Shown: one piece after another, positions 44,271-55,600 of the stretch | How the letters are laid out: the number at the start of each line of letters is the position of its first letter | Numbering within the stretch: position 1 is the stretch's first letter | Origin: Erythrobasidium yunnanense | Lineage: Eukaryota; Basidiomycota; Cystobasidiomycetes; Erythrobasidiales; Erythrobasidiaceae | Assembly (NCBI GenBank): GCA_001600175.1 | Contig: BCJC01000003.1 | Span: 1,054,001 to 1,118,000 of the forward strand | DNA length: 64,000 nucleotides | Reading direction: 5' to 3' | The notes under the pieces: generated by a model | Seen by the model: the letters and a program-made list of their open reading frames with translations, nothing else | Database searches by the model: none | What the model was told of the DNA's origin: nothing | Made by a program: the position numbers and the translations under genes

Positions 44271-44740
44271 GTCTGTGAGATCGATGCAGGGTAGAGCGAT
44301 GGTTTGACCTGGCAGATGTCGGAGCAGAATGCCTTGTCAGCTGATGCATAATATTCAAGTATTGCGAAGCTTACTGCTTGCTCGTGCAGACTCACTTGGT
44401 GCAAGAGAGAGAGAGAGAGGCAGCAAGCTTGCCAGGTGGACTTGAAAGTTAGAGCACAGCCAGCTGTCTGACACTGAAAAAGGATGTTATCAACACGGAG
44501 GAAGTTGAAAGTCTTGCCGACAATATATACTCACCTTCGTTGACGTAGTAAAGACTGCAGGAGCTGTCGAAATAGCGATAAGCAAGGCAATCCTTTTGGC
44601 AGGATCTGCCATCCCTTTGAAGCATCGGATGATGAATGGAGTGCACCGTAGATACTACGATGACTGCACATGTTCTCTGATGGCATCTGCGATGGTTCGG
44701 ACTCGCAACTTTCTTAACTTCTAACTACAGTCTGCCCACC
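44271..44740. other. divergent intergenic region with GA microsatellite
   Basis: About 470 bp between pair member B and DBP5, which diverge. A (GA)n run lies at about 44404-44419. Promoters of both genes are expected here. No gene seen. Confidence 0.5.
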
Positions 44741-47162
44741 ATGAGCAGTACGAATGATCTTGCAAGCAGGCTAGGAGGGTTCGAGATTGGCGACAATCGG
44801 CAGCGGAAGGACAGCAGCCAGGCGGGGTCAACCATCAAGGATGGATGGGAAGTGCCAGCAGCAGCGACGACATCGGACGGTGTAGCAGGTGGAGCAGCGT
44901 CGACATCAGCAAGTCAGCAGAATCCAGCGCAAACTTCTACAGAAGCGACGGCCATGAGCGGCGACAGCGACAAGGTCGAGCAGAGTCAAGAGCAAGCGAA
45001 GCAGGATCCAGCAGGACAGCAAGTGGAGGCGCCGGCAAACAACGAAGACGGTGAGCAGCAAATGCCTTGGGTCCTTCTACAAGCAGTCTCGTAGCTGGAA
45101 TCAGTCCAATATCAAGCGAGATTCTGGAACGGCGCGACATCAGAGGAAATACAAAAGCCGACAATCCAGCTACAGGCTGCTCATCGCTCATCCTGGAATG
45201 ATACCAACATACTGAATAACTCCTTCCCGTTATGCTCCCTCCAGTCCAGCAACAGCTACGGTTGTTCGAGCAAGAAGTCCAAGCAAGTCTATATAGCAGC
45301 TTGAGCTGGACGATATCAGTTCTGACATACTATACAGGTCACACTAGCAGACAGACAGGCAGATGAAGCGTCCCCTCTGTATTCCGCGAAAACCTTTGAC
45401 GAACTTAACCTGTACGTCCGGATATCACGAGAGTCTGGGAAGCCTTCTAATGCTGTAAGACTTACAGTCACCCTGATCTTTTACGCGGAGTATACGGCAT
45501 GGGCTTCAACAAGCCTAGTAAGATCCAAGAGCGCGCCCTTCCTCTTCTTCTAGCCAGCCCGTACGCGTCAATTGCTTCATACATCTAAACTTCACAGCTA
45601 ACATTGTTGCACATGTAGCCCTCGAAATATGATTGGCCAGTCCCAGTCTGGAACGGGCAAAACGGCCGCCTTCGTATTGACGATGTTATCCCGCATCGAC
45701 TATTCCATACCTACACCACAAGCAATCTGTATAGCACCTACAAGAGAATTGGCAGCTCAAATCATGCTCGTCGTTGACAAGATGGGCCAGTATACACCCG
45801 TTACCAAGTTCTTCGCTAGTAAAGGTGCCCAATTCAGAGGCGAGAAGATTGAAGCGCAACTACTCGTAGGAACAGTTGGAACATTTCTGGATGTGAGAAG
45901 GACCACTTCCTTCATTTTCACTTCGAAAGGAATCTGACTGAATGCGTTTGACAGATGGTTCGCCGAAGGGGGACACTCGATCTTACGAATCTGAGGGTAT
46001 TAGTCTTGGATGAAGCAGACAATATGCTATCACAAGCTGCTTTGGGTGATCAGTCTATGATGGTGAAGAAGTGCGTCACGGCTCGGCTTTGCTACTATAC
46101 ATCCTTAACGCTCAGAAATCCATTCTCTCAACAGCTTCTGCACGAATATGGGAAACAAGACATTCCAAGTCGTACTCTTCTCCGCTACTTTCCCAGACCA
46201 TGTCAGGTCTTTCGCTGAGAAGTTCGCTCCCTGTGAGTGTAACCTGACTTCGTCACAAAGATTTGCAAGACTGACGATACGGCGTTCAGCGGCGAACGAG
46301 ATCCGTCTCAAGCAGGAAGAGCTGTCTCTAGCTGCTATCAAGCAGTTCTTCATGGATTGCGAGTCGGACTATGCCAGATACGACGTTCTCGTCGAGCTTT
46401 ATGCTCTTCTCACGAGTATGCGCATCGCTTCATGTCCTGCTGCAGCCTTCTGACCAGATTGCATCGGCAGTTGGGCAGTCTATCATCTTCGTGCAGAAGC
46501 GAGAGACAGCAGATGAGATTGCGAGAAGAATGACAAGCGAAGGTCATAAGATTATCTCGCTACATGGAGCATTGACGACAGAGCAAAGAGACGATGTCAT
46601 GACCAAGTTCAGAAAGGGAGAGTACAAGGTGAACAGGTTTCCGTTGTTTAGGCGGCTTTAGCTGAAGAAATCGATGATACAGGTACTCATCGCTACAAAC
46701 GTCATTGCAAGGGGTATCGATGTCATGAGTGTCAATATGGTCGTCAACTATGACATGCCGTACGATCCTGTCGAGAAGAGACCAGATGTGGAGACTTATC
46801 TGCATAGAAGTGCGTAGCAGCCCCTCCTTCCCTTTGTAACGGCTTCTCCTGACCATGTCCATTCCACAGTCGGCCGTACAGGGCGTTTCGGGCGACAAGG
46901 AATTTGTACGCCCTCTATCCCGCTGAAGGTTATACATCGGCTGACCTGTATGTGCTCTGTTAGCTATCAACATGATCTACGACAAGAGGAGCTATGAGAA
47001 CATGAAGTACATCGAGGAAGCGTTACGTAGCCCGATTACGCGTGTGCAGACGGACGACTTCGACTCGATGGAGGCGGTGAGTCGCTTACGCGGCTGTCGC
47101 GTTATCATAGGATGCTAATATCATTCAATACTTAGACACTGAAAGCAGCTATGAAGAAGTAA
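44741..47162 (+). CDS. DBP5: DEAD-box ATP-dependent RNA helicase Dbp5
   Basis: mRNA export helicase at the cytoplasmic face of the nuclear pore. Thirteen exons: 44741-45050, 45245-45282, 45338-45411, 45468-45560, 45619-45892, 45955-46070, 46135-46232, 46290-46415, 46471-46628, 46683-46809, 46870-46905, 46964-47076, 47136-47162; 1590 nt, 529 aa, phases close. N-terminal disordered region, then the Dbp5-specific [20 protein letters not shown] motif (GFNKPSKIQ), SQSGTGKT (I), PTRELA (Ia), LDEADN (II), FSATF (III), [11 protein letters not shown] (IV), TNVIARGID (V), [13 protein letters not shown] (VI), and the short end [16 protein letters not shown]. The tiny second exon (38 nt) is followed by an intron with a GC donor, CAA|GCAAGT, at 45283-45337. 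Motif Ib and GG regions not checked. Confidence 0.96.
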
Positions 47163-47348
47163 TGCAGATTATGGACAGCGTTCGACGTGCTCTTGCTGTG
47201 AATCCTAGTTTCGAGCCGCTTAGGGCAGAGCTGGTATGTAGGCAGTAGATGTATAACGATATTGAAATGGAGCAGTACTAGTTTATCCATATCTTCGTTA
47301 GATTTTGTCATGACACTCTTGACCGCGTTCCTACACCACCAATTAACG

Positions 47349-48545
47349 ATGGAAGAGGACTTTGCAGCGACTCAGCGCATCGACACAGCTCCCTCTGCGG
47401 CTACGTCGACATCAGCAACCAAAGCAGCAGCTCCAGCAGCCCGTACTTTCGCAGCGCCAACCAAGCTCGAGCCGTACCTGCTTCTGGCGAAATCAGCCAG
47501 AGGAGCTGGTGCAGCATCGCTCATTGATCAAGTCACAGCTGCTCAAGGAGTCTTTGCCTTTGGAGAAGTCGTGCAGGCCAAAAGCATACTCGAAGTGAGC
47601 CTGGCAGACAGCGCACGACATGACGACGATGTGGATTAGATCTGATGCGTTCTGCAGCTCGAGAACAATGAGCAGTACAGACCGAAATGGCTGCTATTGC
47701 AGGTATTCGCCTATGGAACTCTGAAAGACTACCGAAGTGCGTTTCGCGTATATGCGAGTGTTTCCACTCTGGTCTGACATGCTTTAGTGCTTCAGACAGC
47801 GCATCTATTCTGCCTCCTCTTAGTCCTGCTCAACTCACAAAGCTGCGCCAGCTGACCCTCCTCGAACTCGCAAGTCAGACGCGCTCGATACCCTATTCCG
47901 TCATTCTTCCCGCTCTCGAACTCTCATCCATCCGTGAACTCGAAGATCTAATTATCGAATGCATCTATGCCGACTTGCTTAAAGCTCGTATCAATCAGAA
48001 GAAGCAGATCCTAGAGGTCGACAGCGTGGTCGGTCGAGATGTCCGAGTGTCAATCCCTAAAGAGGGTTTCCAGGGAGGAAAGGATATTGCTCAACTATAC
48101 AAGGCTCTGCAGAGCTGGCAGGTGAATGTAGGCGATACCCTTAATCAGCTGGACTGGTTTATCGGACAGATTCGCCAGAAGGAGTGAGTTTGGACGGCTT
48201 CAGTCCATCTTACATTGATTCCGACTGATATGTGATCACAGGCAAAACATAGCAAAGCAAGAACAAGCTCAGACAGATCGTGTACATCAGGTCCTTAATG
48301 ACATCCAGCGAAGCCAGGGCGGTAATTCGAAAGGTGGTCAATCTCAGAATCACCCAGGCCCAGCTGCGTTCCGAGACCGAATGGACAGCTTCCAGAGCTT
48401 CGATGACATGGATGTGGACGGCGGTAATGCCCAGAAGAAGAGGTGAGTACAGGTCCTCGAAGTCCTGGTAGCCGGCTGTAGTTAACGTTCTCACTGGCCT
48501 GGTAGTCCGAGCAAGGCAAATGGCAGGAAGAGAACCAGACAATGA
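47349..48545 (+). CDS. CSN7: COP9 signalosome subunit 7 (PCI domain)
   Basis: Subunit of the COP9 signalosome, which strips NEDD8 from cullins. Exons 47349-47594, 47658-47736, 47796-48183, 48242-48442, 48506-48545; 317 aa, phases close. Family landmarks: YLLLAKSARGAGAASLIDQV, GVFAFGEVV, LLLQVFAYGTLKDYR, AQLTKLRQLTLLELA, SIPYSVILPALEL, SIRELEDLIIECIYADLLK (PCI/winged-helix core), LEVDSVVGRDVR, and a coiled C-terminal helix. The tail ends in a basic KANGRKRTRQ, likely nuclear localisation. It follows DBP5 by 186 bp on the same strand. Together with CAND1 it belongs to the cullin regulation cycle. Confidence 0.92.
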
Positions 48546-48963
48546 AAGCCGGCTGCTTAGTCTTTGCAGCTCACCTATCATACGTCCATCTATGTTCTTC
48601 GGACAGGATAGCAGGGAGTTCGGCAGCTATCCCGCATTATGTGGTGTATCTCTTAGTAGCAGTACCACAACTAGTTGATGTATCATAAGATAGCTTTTCT
48701 CACACTTCAGTTGCTGTAACACGCTGCTTTCTTTCTTTCTTTCTTTCTTTCCTTACATCGCAGGCTCATAAATCTAATCAACCACTATCTTGCTGATATC
48801 CCGATACTCTCGTTTGTCACCTCGAATAGCTTGTCTCGCACCGCCTGTCCCAAACTTCGTCAGCATGCGGCATCTATGATAGCGGACCAGGCCATCGCGC
48901 GAGCTTGTCCTGCTGGCTTGTCCTGACTCTGCAGCTTGTCCTCTTACCAACATCGTCTGAATA
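48546..48963. other. intergenic region with TTCT microsatellite
   Basis: About 418 bp between CSN7 and the split oxidoreductase locus. A (TTTC)n tract of five to six units lies at about 48728-48752. No gene seen. Confidence 0.55.
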
Positions 48964-49141
48964 ATGGCTACCATCCTGCTCGCTGGAGGGACTGGACTGA
49001 TAGGCAGCGTCGTGCTCGAGACAGCTCTGGCCTCGTCGAGAGTTGCGAAAGTGTACAGTCTGCAGCGAAGACACCTCCCCGATACGCATGCTCAGAAGAA
49101 GAATTTCAAACTGCATGAGCTCGTTCTCGAAGATCCAGCTG
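48964..49141 (+). pseudogene. N-terminal half of an atypical NAD(P)-binding oxidoreductase (fragment N1)
   Basis: Starts MATILLAGGTGLIGSVVLE (Rossmann GxxGxxG), continues SRVAKVYSLQRRHLP and KLHELVLEDP, the first 59 codons of an atypical SDR resembling Fmp52-like proteins, then stops being gene-like at a palindrome centred on 49141/49142. Beyond the centre the sequence is the reverse complement of fragment N2. The matching C-terminal half on this strand begins only at 50273. As it stands the frame ends shortly after, near 49191, so it cannot make the full enzyme. Confidence 0.75.
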
Positions 49142-49319
49142 CCTTTGGATCCTGGAGCACCAGCTCCTGCAGTTTCTTGTTGCCCTTGTGAACATGATGC
49201 TCTGGAAGACTTCGTCGCTGTAGGCTGTACAACCTTGAGATTCGCGATGAAGCCAAAGCGGCCTCCAACACCGCGCTGCCTATCAAGCCTGTAGCGCCTG
49301 TAAGTAAGATGGACGCCAT
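49142..49319 (-). pseudogene. N-terminal half of a paralogous oxidoreductase (fragment N2)
   Basis: Mirror image of N1: from ATG at 49319 it reads MASILLTGATGLIGSAVLE, SRISRLYSLQRRSLP, KLQELVLQDP and reaches the same palindrome centre after exactly the same length, 178 bases. It is a diverged paralog, not an exact copy. Its C-terminal half should lie to the left on this strand but is not there; the only minus-strand C-terminal half lies to the right, at 49617-50272. Confidence 0.75.
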
Positions 49320-49616
49320 GCTACAAAGGAGTAAGAGTTGGAGAAGAAGTGGGACGAGTTCAGCTCATCAGATGGTGTTCATTTTGGCGCCGGAGGTCGA
49401 CGCGAGTCGTATCGGCAAAGTCAGCCAAAGCAAGCTGAGCAGAAAGTACCAAACATGTTGTGCTCTGTCAATGCAGAAGGAAGGAGAGCGTCGTGTCGAT
49501 TGCAATCTCGATCCATTTCAGGCTTGTAAATTAGTGCGAGCGAGACAAAGCAGGACCAGATAACTACGATGAAGATATAGCGACAACATGAGTAGCTTTC
49601 CTTGTAGATCTCCTCC
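49320..49616. other. spacer inside the rearranged oxidoreductase locus
   Basis: About 297 bp between fragments N2 and C1, both read leftwards. In the inferred ancestral order this was the intergenic DNA between two tandem genes. No coding signal. Confidence 0.5.
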
Positions 49617-50272
49617 TTATTCTGTTGGCAAGGCCATTACTTCTCTTACGCCGTACGTAGGCTGAGGCGATCCATCCAGTGCGACCTTGAGCAGCTGCTT
49701 CGAGAGCTTTGGGACTGGATGATTGATGACGCCGATCGCTTCCATGAGTGGAGTAAAGGTAGCATTGATGAAAGACGAGCTTGATCTCCACGCTACGAAG
49801 ATCCTAAATATCCCCAGTTCTAGCGTGGGCGAGGCGTTTCCCGATGCTGCTGCATCCTCCGCCTTCTGCGCGTCGTTAATGGATAGAAGTGCTGTCTCTA
49901 CTGCTCCTCGCATCTTGCGATACTCCGGCAGCCACCACAGCTTTGCCTCTTGGTCCTGTACGGTCCCTATGGCTGAGATGTATACGAAACGAAGAGGAGT
50001 ATCTGGAGGTGTAGAAGAAGAAGAATCTGTGTTTGCGGATGATCTCTCTTTGCGCAGAGCAAGGAGCGTGTTCAGAGCATGCGTGCTGAAATGCAAATTG
50101 ACGCGACGAGTCTCTTCTGAGTCCTTGTCTTTGGATGGATTCACGCCAAGACACCTGTCAATACAATCATTTGAGCGTGTCCTACGTTGATCAACGACGT
50201 CGCCCGCTCACCAGATACATCCATCCACGCTTTTCAGCTGATCGCGGACTTGGGCAGGCCAGGCCGTCCAAG
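49617..50272 (-). pseudogene. C-terminal half of the oxidoreductase (fragment C1)
   Basis: Two coding blocks, 50272-50212 and 50154-49617, with an intron at 50155-50211. Reads WTAWPAQVRDQLKSVDGCIW, then CLGVNPSKDKDSEETRRVN, LRFVYISAIGTVQ, KLWWLPEYRKMRGAVE and ends PTYGVREVMALPTE. This continues the SDR fold from the substrate-binding half and is open throughout. It starts at a palindrome centred on 50272/50273 that it shares with C2. No N-terminal Rossmann half precedes it on this strand. Confidence 0.75.
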
Positions 50273-50279
50273 CTTGGAC
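50266..50279. repeat. perfect palindrome at C1/C2 junction
   Basis: GTCCAAGCTTGGAC, centred on 50272/50273, is the exact symmetry point of the C1/C2 inverted repeat. It reads VQAW on both strands. The companion centre of N1/N2 symmetry is at 49141/49142 (GATCCA ... TGGATC at 49132-49151). Confidence 0.85.
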
Positions 50280-50872
50280 AAATTGGCCGATGGATATCCG
50301 AGCGCAGCTGAAGAATATCGATGGCTGTATCTGGTATGTACAACGCTAGCAACATCCAGGAAGCGAGCTTAAAACAATATATTCAGGTGCCTGGGCGTAG
50401 TTCCTTCTAAAAACCAAGATATCCAACAGACGCGAACGGTGTCCGTAGACTACACGGTGCACGCACTAAAGACCCTCCTCTCCTTACGAGACGACATAGG
50501 ACAAGACTCAGCTTCGTCTGTCCCTCCGCTGCGGTCATCTACCTTTCGGGATCAGGCGTCTCGTCGGACCAAGATGCCAAACTGTGGTTCTTCTCAGAGT
50601 ATCGGAAGATGCGAGGACAGGCAGAGAATGAGCTTCTATCAATCTCCACGGAATACAACGGAGACAGTGCTTCAGCCAACAAGGTGGAGCTGGGAATCAT
50701 GAAACTCGGATTCGTGCGACCTCAATCTACACTCAACAGCGTGTTGGCTATAATCGGCGTCACCTCACATACAACGGATAAGCTCTCGAAACAACTCGTC
50801 AGACTCGCGCTAGATGGCTCTCCTCAGTCTGTATACCGCACTGGGGAGGTTATGACTCTGCCGACAGACTGA
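50273..50872 (+). pseudogene. C-terminal half of the paralogous oxidoreductase (fragment C2)
   Basis: Mirror image of C1: WTNWPMDIRAQLKNIDGCIW, then after an intron at 50334-50386 CLGVVPSKNQDIQQTR, ALKTLLSLRDD. The intron lies at the same codon and phase as in C1, proving common origin. Between the SSVPPLR and VIYLSGSG segments (about 50525-50545) the frame shifts by one base, so this copy has decayed; the rest reads KLWFFSEYRKMRGQAE to YRTGEVMTLPTD. It also lacks its N-terminal half nearby. Confidence 0.75.
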
Positions 50873-51206
50873 GAGACGGGCCTGGCTCCCTTCTGGTGAA
50901 TAGCGATGATGTCCATGCAGAAAGTTCCGGGTGAAGCCTTTTGTATTCTGCTTTAGGAGGAAACGGGTTGCCTGAAGGGGCGGATATCATGAACACGAAC
51001 AAGTCGCGAGGGCATAACCAGTAGTATTCTTAGTTCGAGTAAATTCTTGTTCCCTTCTCACTGCTATGTAAGTACTCTAATTATATACAGAAAATAACAG
51101 CTAAGTATCCCAACCTGCGCACTATTCTCCTTCCTGATACTTCCAAGACTTCCCGAAAACAATAAGCTACACGGACGCAAACCCCAATCGATACAAACAG
51201 ACTTGA
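50873..51206. other. convergent intergenic region
   Basis: About 334 bp between fragment C2 and the stop of the next minus-strand gene. No gene seen. Confidence 0.5.
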
Positions 51207-52490
51207 TCAATGCACAGCAGGCATCATGGACAAACCCTTCCCAAACGACGTAAATCTCGCCCATCCCTTCTGTTTTCTTTCCCCTTCCTCCCGCTTCGCA
51301 CCACAAGCTCCTCCCTTCTTCGCTGCTAGATGTACATCTGCATCTTGCAATGCTGCCAAGATCTCCTTGTGTATCGCTCCACCCTTGTCCAGATTTGGGT
51401 TGATGCAGGCTGATCGTGTGGGCTTTGAACATGGCCTGCCAAGAGGTGCGCCGCCTTCGAGTGAAGGTGGAGTAGCAGCCGCTGTGCTGATGGACGTCCG
51501 CGACGACATATGCGAAGCTGAAGAGCCCATTGAGCGAGATGAGATAGTCCGAGCATCTGAACTTTCCCTCGACTCTGTATCCGCTTCATCCGACTGCTCT
51601 ACCACCTCTGGATTCAAATGATGATCCAAGCTCATTCGCTTCTGTGCAAATTCCAGTTCATCCACCGCTTCGGGCACAGGCGTCAGATTGCCCTTGCTAT
51701 TCTCATCCGGACACATCTTGCTGAAGAATGTCTTTACTGCACATTCCCCTCTCTCGTATTTCACTTGTTCATCTCTTTCCCGCTTCGCCAATGCTGCTTT
51801 CGACCAGCGCTCTTTGTAGTTTGGGTTCACTGCGCCATATGCTGCTGCTTGATGGCACTGTGGGCAGCATTCGCGTAATGGCGTGAGGTCACTTGGAAGG
51901 TCGGACTCTGTCGCGGCTGGCGAAACAGCGGAAGTGCCAGCGGAACTGGTGCTTGAGATGCGGGCCAGTGCAGGACAGTAGATAGGGCTAGGCTGCTGCT
52001 GCGATGGTGAAGAAGGTCTTTCCCTTGATGTCGAGCCATTGGTGTACTTCAAGCAGCTCTGCAAAGGCGCGCCAGGCTGGGAAGAAGCTGAAGCACTTCT
52101 TTTCCGGCGGGTGAAGGAGGGCAGCCTGATGTTGAGACGGGGTGGGGAGTTGGGCATGTACGCTGGATCATCTTTAAACTCTTCAGGGATACAGTCCTTG
52201 TTGAAAATGGACGTTATTGACGTCGGTACAGGCACTCTGAAAGAGGTCACAAGATCAGCTCTGGGCACGCTTTTTTTCCGCTTTCTTGGATAGGCAAGGG
52301 AGACTGACGAGTATGCTCGCGAACATAGGCGAGGTCTTCCTGTTGCTGCATTGCTGCTGCTGGTCTGGCTTGCGCTCTGCTCGTCCAGATCGCAGGCTGC
52401 TGGGATTATGCTGCAGACCTCGTAGAATCTGATCCTTGGCTTGCTGGTTGACGCCTTGCTGCTCGTCGTCGTCGTCATTGCTCCCTCCAT
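51207..52490 (-). CDS. unknown fungal protein with a CCPQCH motif
   Basis: Not recognised. Exons 52490-52309 and 52236-51207 with an intron at 52237-52308; 403 aa from MEGAMTTTTSSK. The intron length is a multiple of three, so the unspliced frame is also open; I call it spliced because of the good gtcagt donor and ctttcag acceptor. Segments that look conserved: KPRIRFYEVCSIIP, FNKDCIPEEFKDDPAYMP, LRECCPQCHQAAAYGAVNPN, YKERWSKAALAKRERDEQ, ECAVKTFFSKMCPDENSK. The Cys pair plus His could bind zinc. Ser-rich C-terminus. Function unknown. Confidence 0.6.
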   Translation of the reverse strand: MEGAMTTTTSSKASTSKPRIRFYEVCSIIPAACDLDEQSASQTSSSNAATGRPRLCSRAYSSVSLAYPRKRKKSVPRADLVTSFRVPVPTSITSIFNKDCIPEEFKDDPAYMPNSPPRLNIRLPSFTRRKRSASASSQPGAPLQSCLKYTNGSTSRERPSSPSQQQPSPIYCPALARISSTSSAGTSAVSPAATESDLPSDLTPLRECCPQCHQAAAYGAVNPNYKERWSKAALAKRERDEQVKYERGECAVKTFFSKMCPDENSKGNLTPVPEAVDELEFAQKRMSLDHHLNPEVVEQSDEADTESRESSDARTISSRSMGSSASHMSSRTSISTAAATPPSLEGGAPLGRPCSKPTRSACINPNLDKGGAIHKEILAALQDADVHLAAKKGGACGAKREEGERKQKGWARFTSFGKGLSMMPAVH

Positions 52491-52692
52491 CTTGTAGCTT
52501 GCGAATTGCAATTGGAGCAGAGGCAACCTGCAGGAATTGTCTCTCTGGCGCTGAGCTTGTCCTGTCGGTCTAGAATCCGGGGAAGTGGGTCTCGCCAATG
52601 ACGTGCCCCGGATTCTCGATTAGGGGTAGCTTAGAAGTGAGACATTTGATATTGACTGCATCACATACAACGAGATACTACTGTAGTACTAC

Positions 52693-55600
52693 TCACTTCC
52701 CGACAACTTCGGCAGCATGCGCGTCCGCAAGCTCCTTCAAGCGTTGCAGATCCCCCGTCTCAGAGCAGAGCCTGTAGAACTCGCTATCCTCCTTCGCTAG
52801 CAGAGCAGCCGGCGTATCATACTCTATCACTTCGCCCTGTCCAAGCACTAAAACCCTGTCAAAGTCGATAATCGTATGCAGGCGGTCTGCGGACGACATG
52901 AGAGTTAGTTAAGACTACTCCACGATGCATGTATACTCACGAGCGATGCACAAGATAGTTGACGCGCCCAGCTCCTCTCGTATAGTCTGCTGAACGGCAA
53001 CATCTGTATCGTGGTCAAGATTGGCAGTAGACTGAGCGTAATAGCAGTTTTTAGCCTGGCTCAGACGATTTCAATCACGCCAACTTACCTCGTCAAGTAT
53101 CAAGACGTTCGAGTTGCGCAGCTTAAGCAGACCTCGTGCTAGGCAGAGTAATTGGCGCTAAAACAGATGTAAGCCCAGGTTCGCCGTTTGCCGTGTCAAG
53201 GAGGACATACCTGTCCAGCACTGAAGTTCTTGGCTCCGTCTTGTACGTGATCATCTAAGCTGCTAATACCAGACTGACCGCCAGGTGTTGCTGACCCTCC
53301 ATTACTCAGTAGGTTGGTTCGCTTGAGGACATCATAGAGCCTGCCCAACGTGAATCAGCTTAATATTACACAGTTCCTCTGGGACTCAAACGCACTCAGC
53401 GTCCGAGAAGGTACCGAACGGATCCAAGTTGAATCGCACAGTCCCAGCAAAGAGCGCTGCTTCTTGCGGTATGATCGTAAGACGTTCACGAAGCGTCTGT
53501 AGTGGGATTGTCGAGATATCCACGCCGTCTACTATGATACTGCCAGCTGCAGCTTCGATGAAGCGGAAGAAGGAGAGGGCCAAGGTGGATTTTCCAGAGC
53601 CTGTTCGACCGACAATGGCGACTCGTTCCTGAAACGACGGATACGTCAGAATTGCTGTCTCGTGCCAAACAAAGAATGGGGAGGATACTTACGGAAGGCT
53701 TCACTTCGAAGCTGACATCCTTCAGAGCCAAAGGCAGGCCATCTGCATATCTAGCAGCTAGGTGTTCTACCTGAATACCACCTCTGTTTGAAGGCCAGTA
53801 TGCCGGCGGTTCAGTTCCACCCTGCGGCTCCTGCGGTAGTTCTAGCGTGTACTCCCTGACTCTTTCGACCGAGTTCATATTGATCTGCGTGTCGGCATAT
53901 AGACGGACTAGCCATAGAATTCGATCTTCTAGCATGCTTGCGTACGTGAGCGCGAAGCCTGCTAAGGAGGCACTCACGCCCGGACTGGCGATGATGAAGC
54001 ATGCCGTGCATAAGGTTGCGAGTGCACCGCCTAGATCGGAGCGAATACTGAGCCAGCGATTGACCAGCCATAGAGAGAAGAAAGGCCTGTTCGTGTCTGG
54101 AAAGAGTGACTTCAGTATGTTGACCGTGTTGAGGGGTGGTAGCGCGACTTACCGTCTACAAGCTCGAACAGCTTCGATGTGAAGCGAGATGCATCGCTGT
54201 ATGCTCGGATACTGGTTACACCCATCAAGCATTCGCCGACCAAGCTGTACACAGGAGAGCGTGTGACGGCCTCTGCGTAATGCAAATAATATACCATCAG
54301 TGTTTGTTACTGTTCTCACGACTTTGAGACACTCACCGATCCGTTTGAGCTCTCTTGACGTCGAGATGTAGAGCCATCCTAGGAATAGATAGCCGGCTGC
54401 CAACACAACTCCCGCTAGAAGGAAGGCAGGCAAGGCAACGGCGACTGCAGTGACGACCGTACATGTTCTGTGAATTCCAAGGTCAGTTGGGTTTTTAGTC
54501 TGTCCCGGCAGCCTCTATCCTGAGAGTTACGCACATGAATATTTCCAATACAAAGAACATAGCTTGAGTAGGTACTTCTTGATCGACAACCTCCATGTCT
54601 TTGCTAAGCCGGTTGAGAATCCTTCCAATAGGTGTCGAGTCGAAGAATCGCACTAGCAACAAAGTTTTGTCAGACTAGCCGCAGACCATCTGAGGGGAAA
54701 TGCCGATCTACCAGGAGCTTTGAGAAGCGTATTTGTGACATCCGTGTAGATGGTCCTGCTTGCCACAATGCCACGAGACAGGAAGAATACTAAATCGCAA
54801 GCTCTAGTGTAAGCTTGCATGTATGCGCACAGAGCTTGACGTGTATACGTACAGACTCGGACGCCAAAGAGAACCAGTGCGGTTGAGGCCAAGATTACGT
54901 AGTACCGAAGATAGAAATCTGGTTCATGCCCTACAGGGTCGGCACTGTCCGAGGACATAATAGTCTGAATGATCTTGGTAGCTTCTGCAATCCTATCGAA
55001 GGAGCTAGCCCAGAGACGAAGGGCCCAGTTGCTGCCTACAGATACGCCCTCCGTGAAGACGATCACAGCTACCAGACTAGCCAAGATGAGCGGCGAGCCA
55101 GCTGCTTTTGCATAGTATGTGTATACGCCGAAGCTGACGGCTCCGGTACTCTGCTTTTCCGCATTGGTGAGAAGCGTCTCGCCATGCAGGGGATCGTCAT
55201 GGCCGTGCGGAAACAGATCTTCTAGATGATGGTCTGCAGCCGCATTGGCAGTCGTTTCGGTGCTTATGGGTTGCTGGAAGGTCCTCGCAGTTGCAAGCTG
55301 TGGCTTCTTCATCGTCAAAGATGAGAAGTCTTGTCCAGTGGCCAGTCCTGGCGTGTTTTGGCCGCTTGCGATGACATAGTTGTGAGGGTCGCCTTCGAAG
55401 GCTACAAAGCCATTCGACAGTGCTACAGTGTAGTCTGCCAAGGGTAAAGTAAGGTGTAAAGCATGCGTGACCATGATCCTTGTTCGGCCACGCATAAGCT
55501 TGTCCGATGTCAGGCAGTTATGGTATAGGTGCCGGGCCGTGTGAGCGCTGATGATGATAATTAGCTTGTGGGGAGATAGCTTCGACCAGATGTGTACTCA

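Noticed and set aside
2014-48545. CAND1 and CSN7 as a gene cluster for cullin regulation
   Set aside because: They are about 40 kb apart with many unrelated genes between them; shared pathway is most simply coincidence.
48728-48752. TTTC repeat tract as a functional element
   Set aside because: A short microsatellite of this kind is common in intergenic DNA and nothing around it suggests a role.
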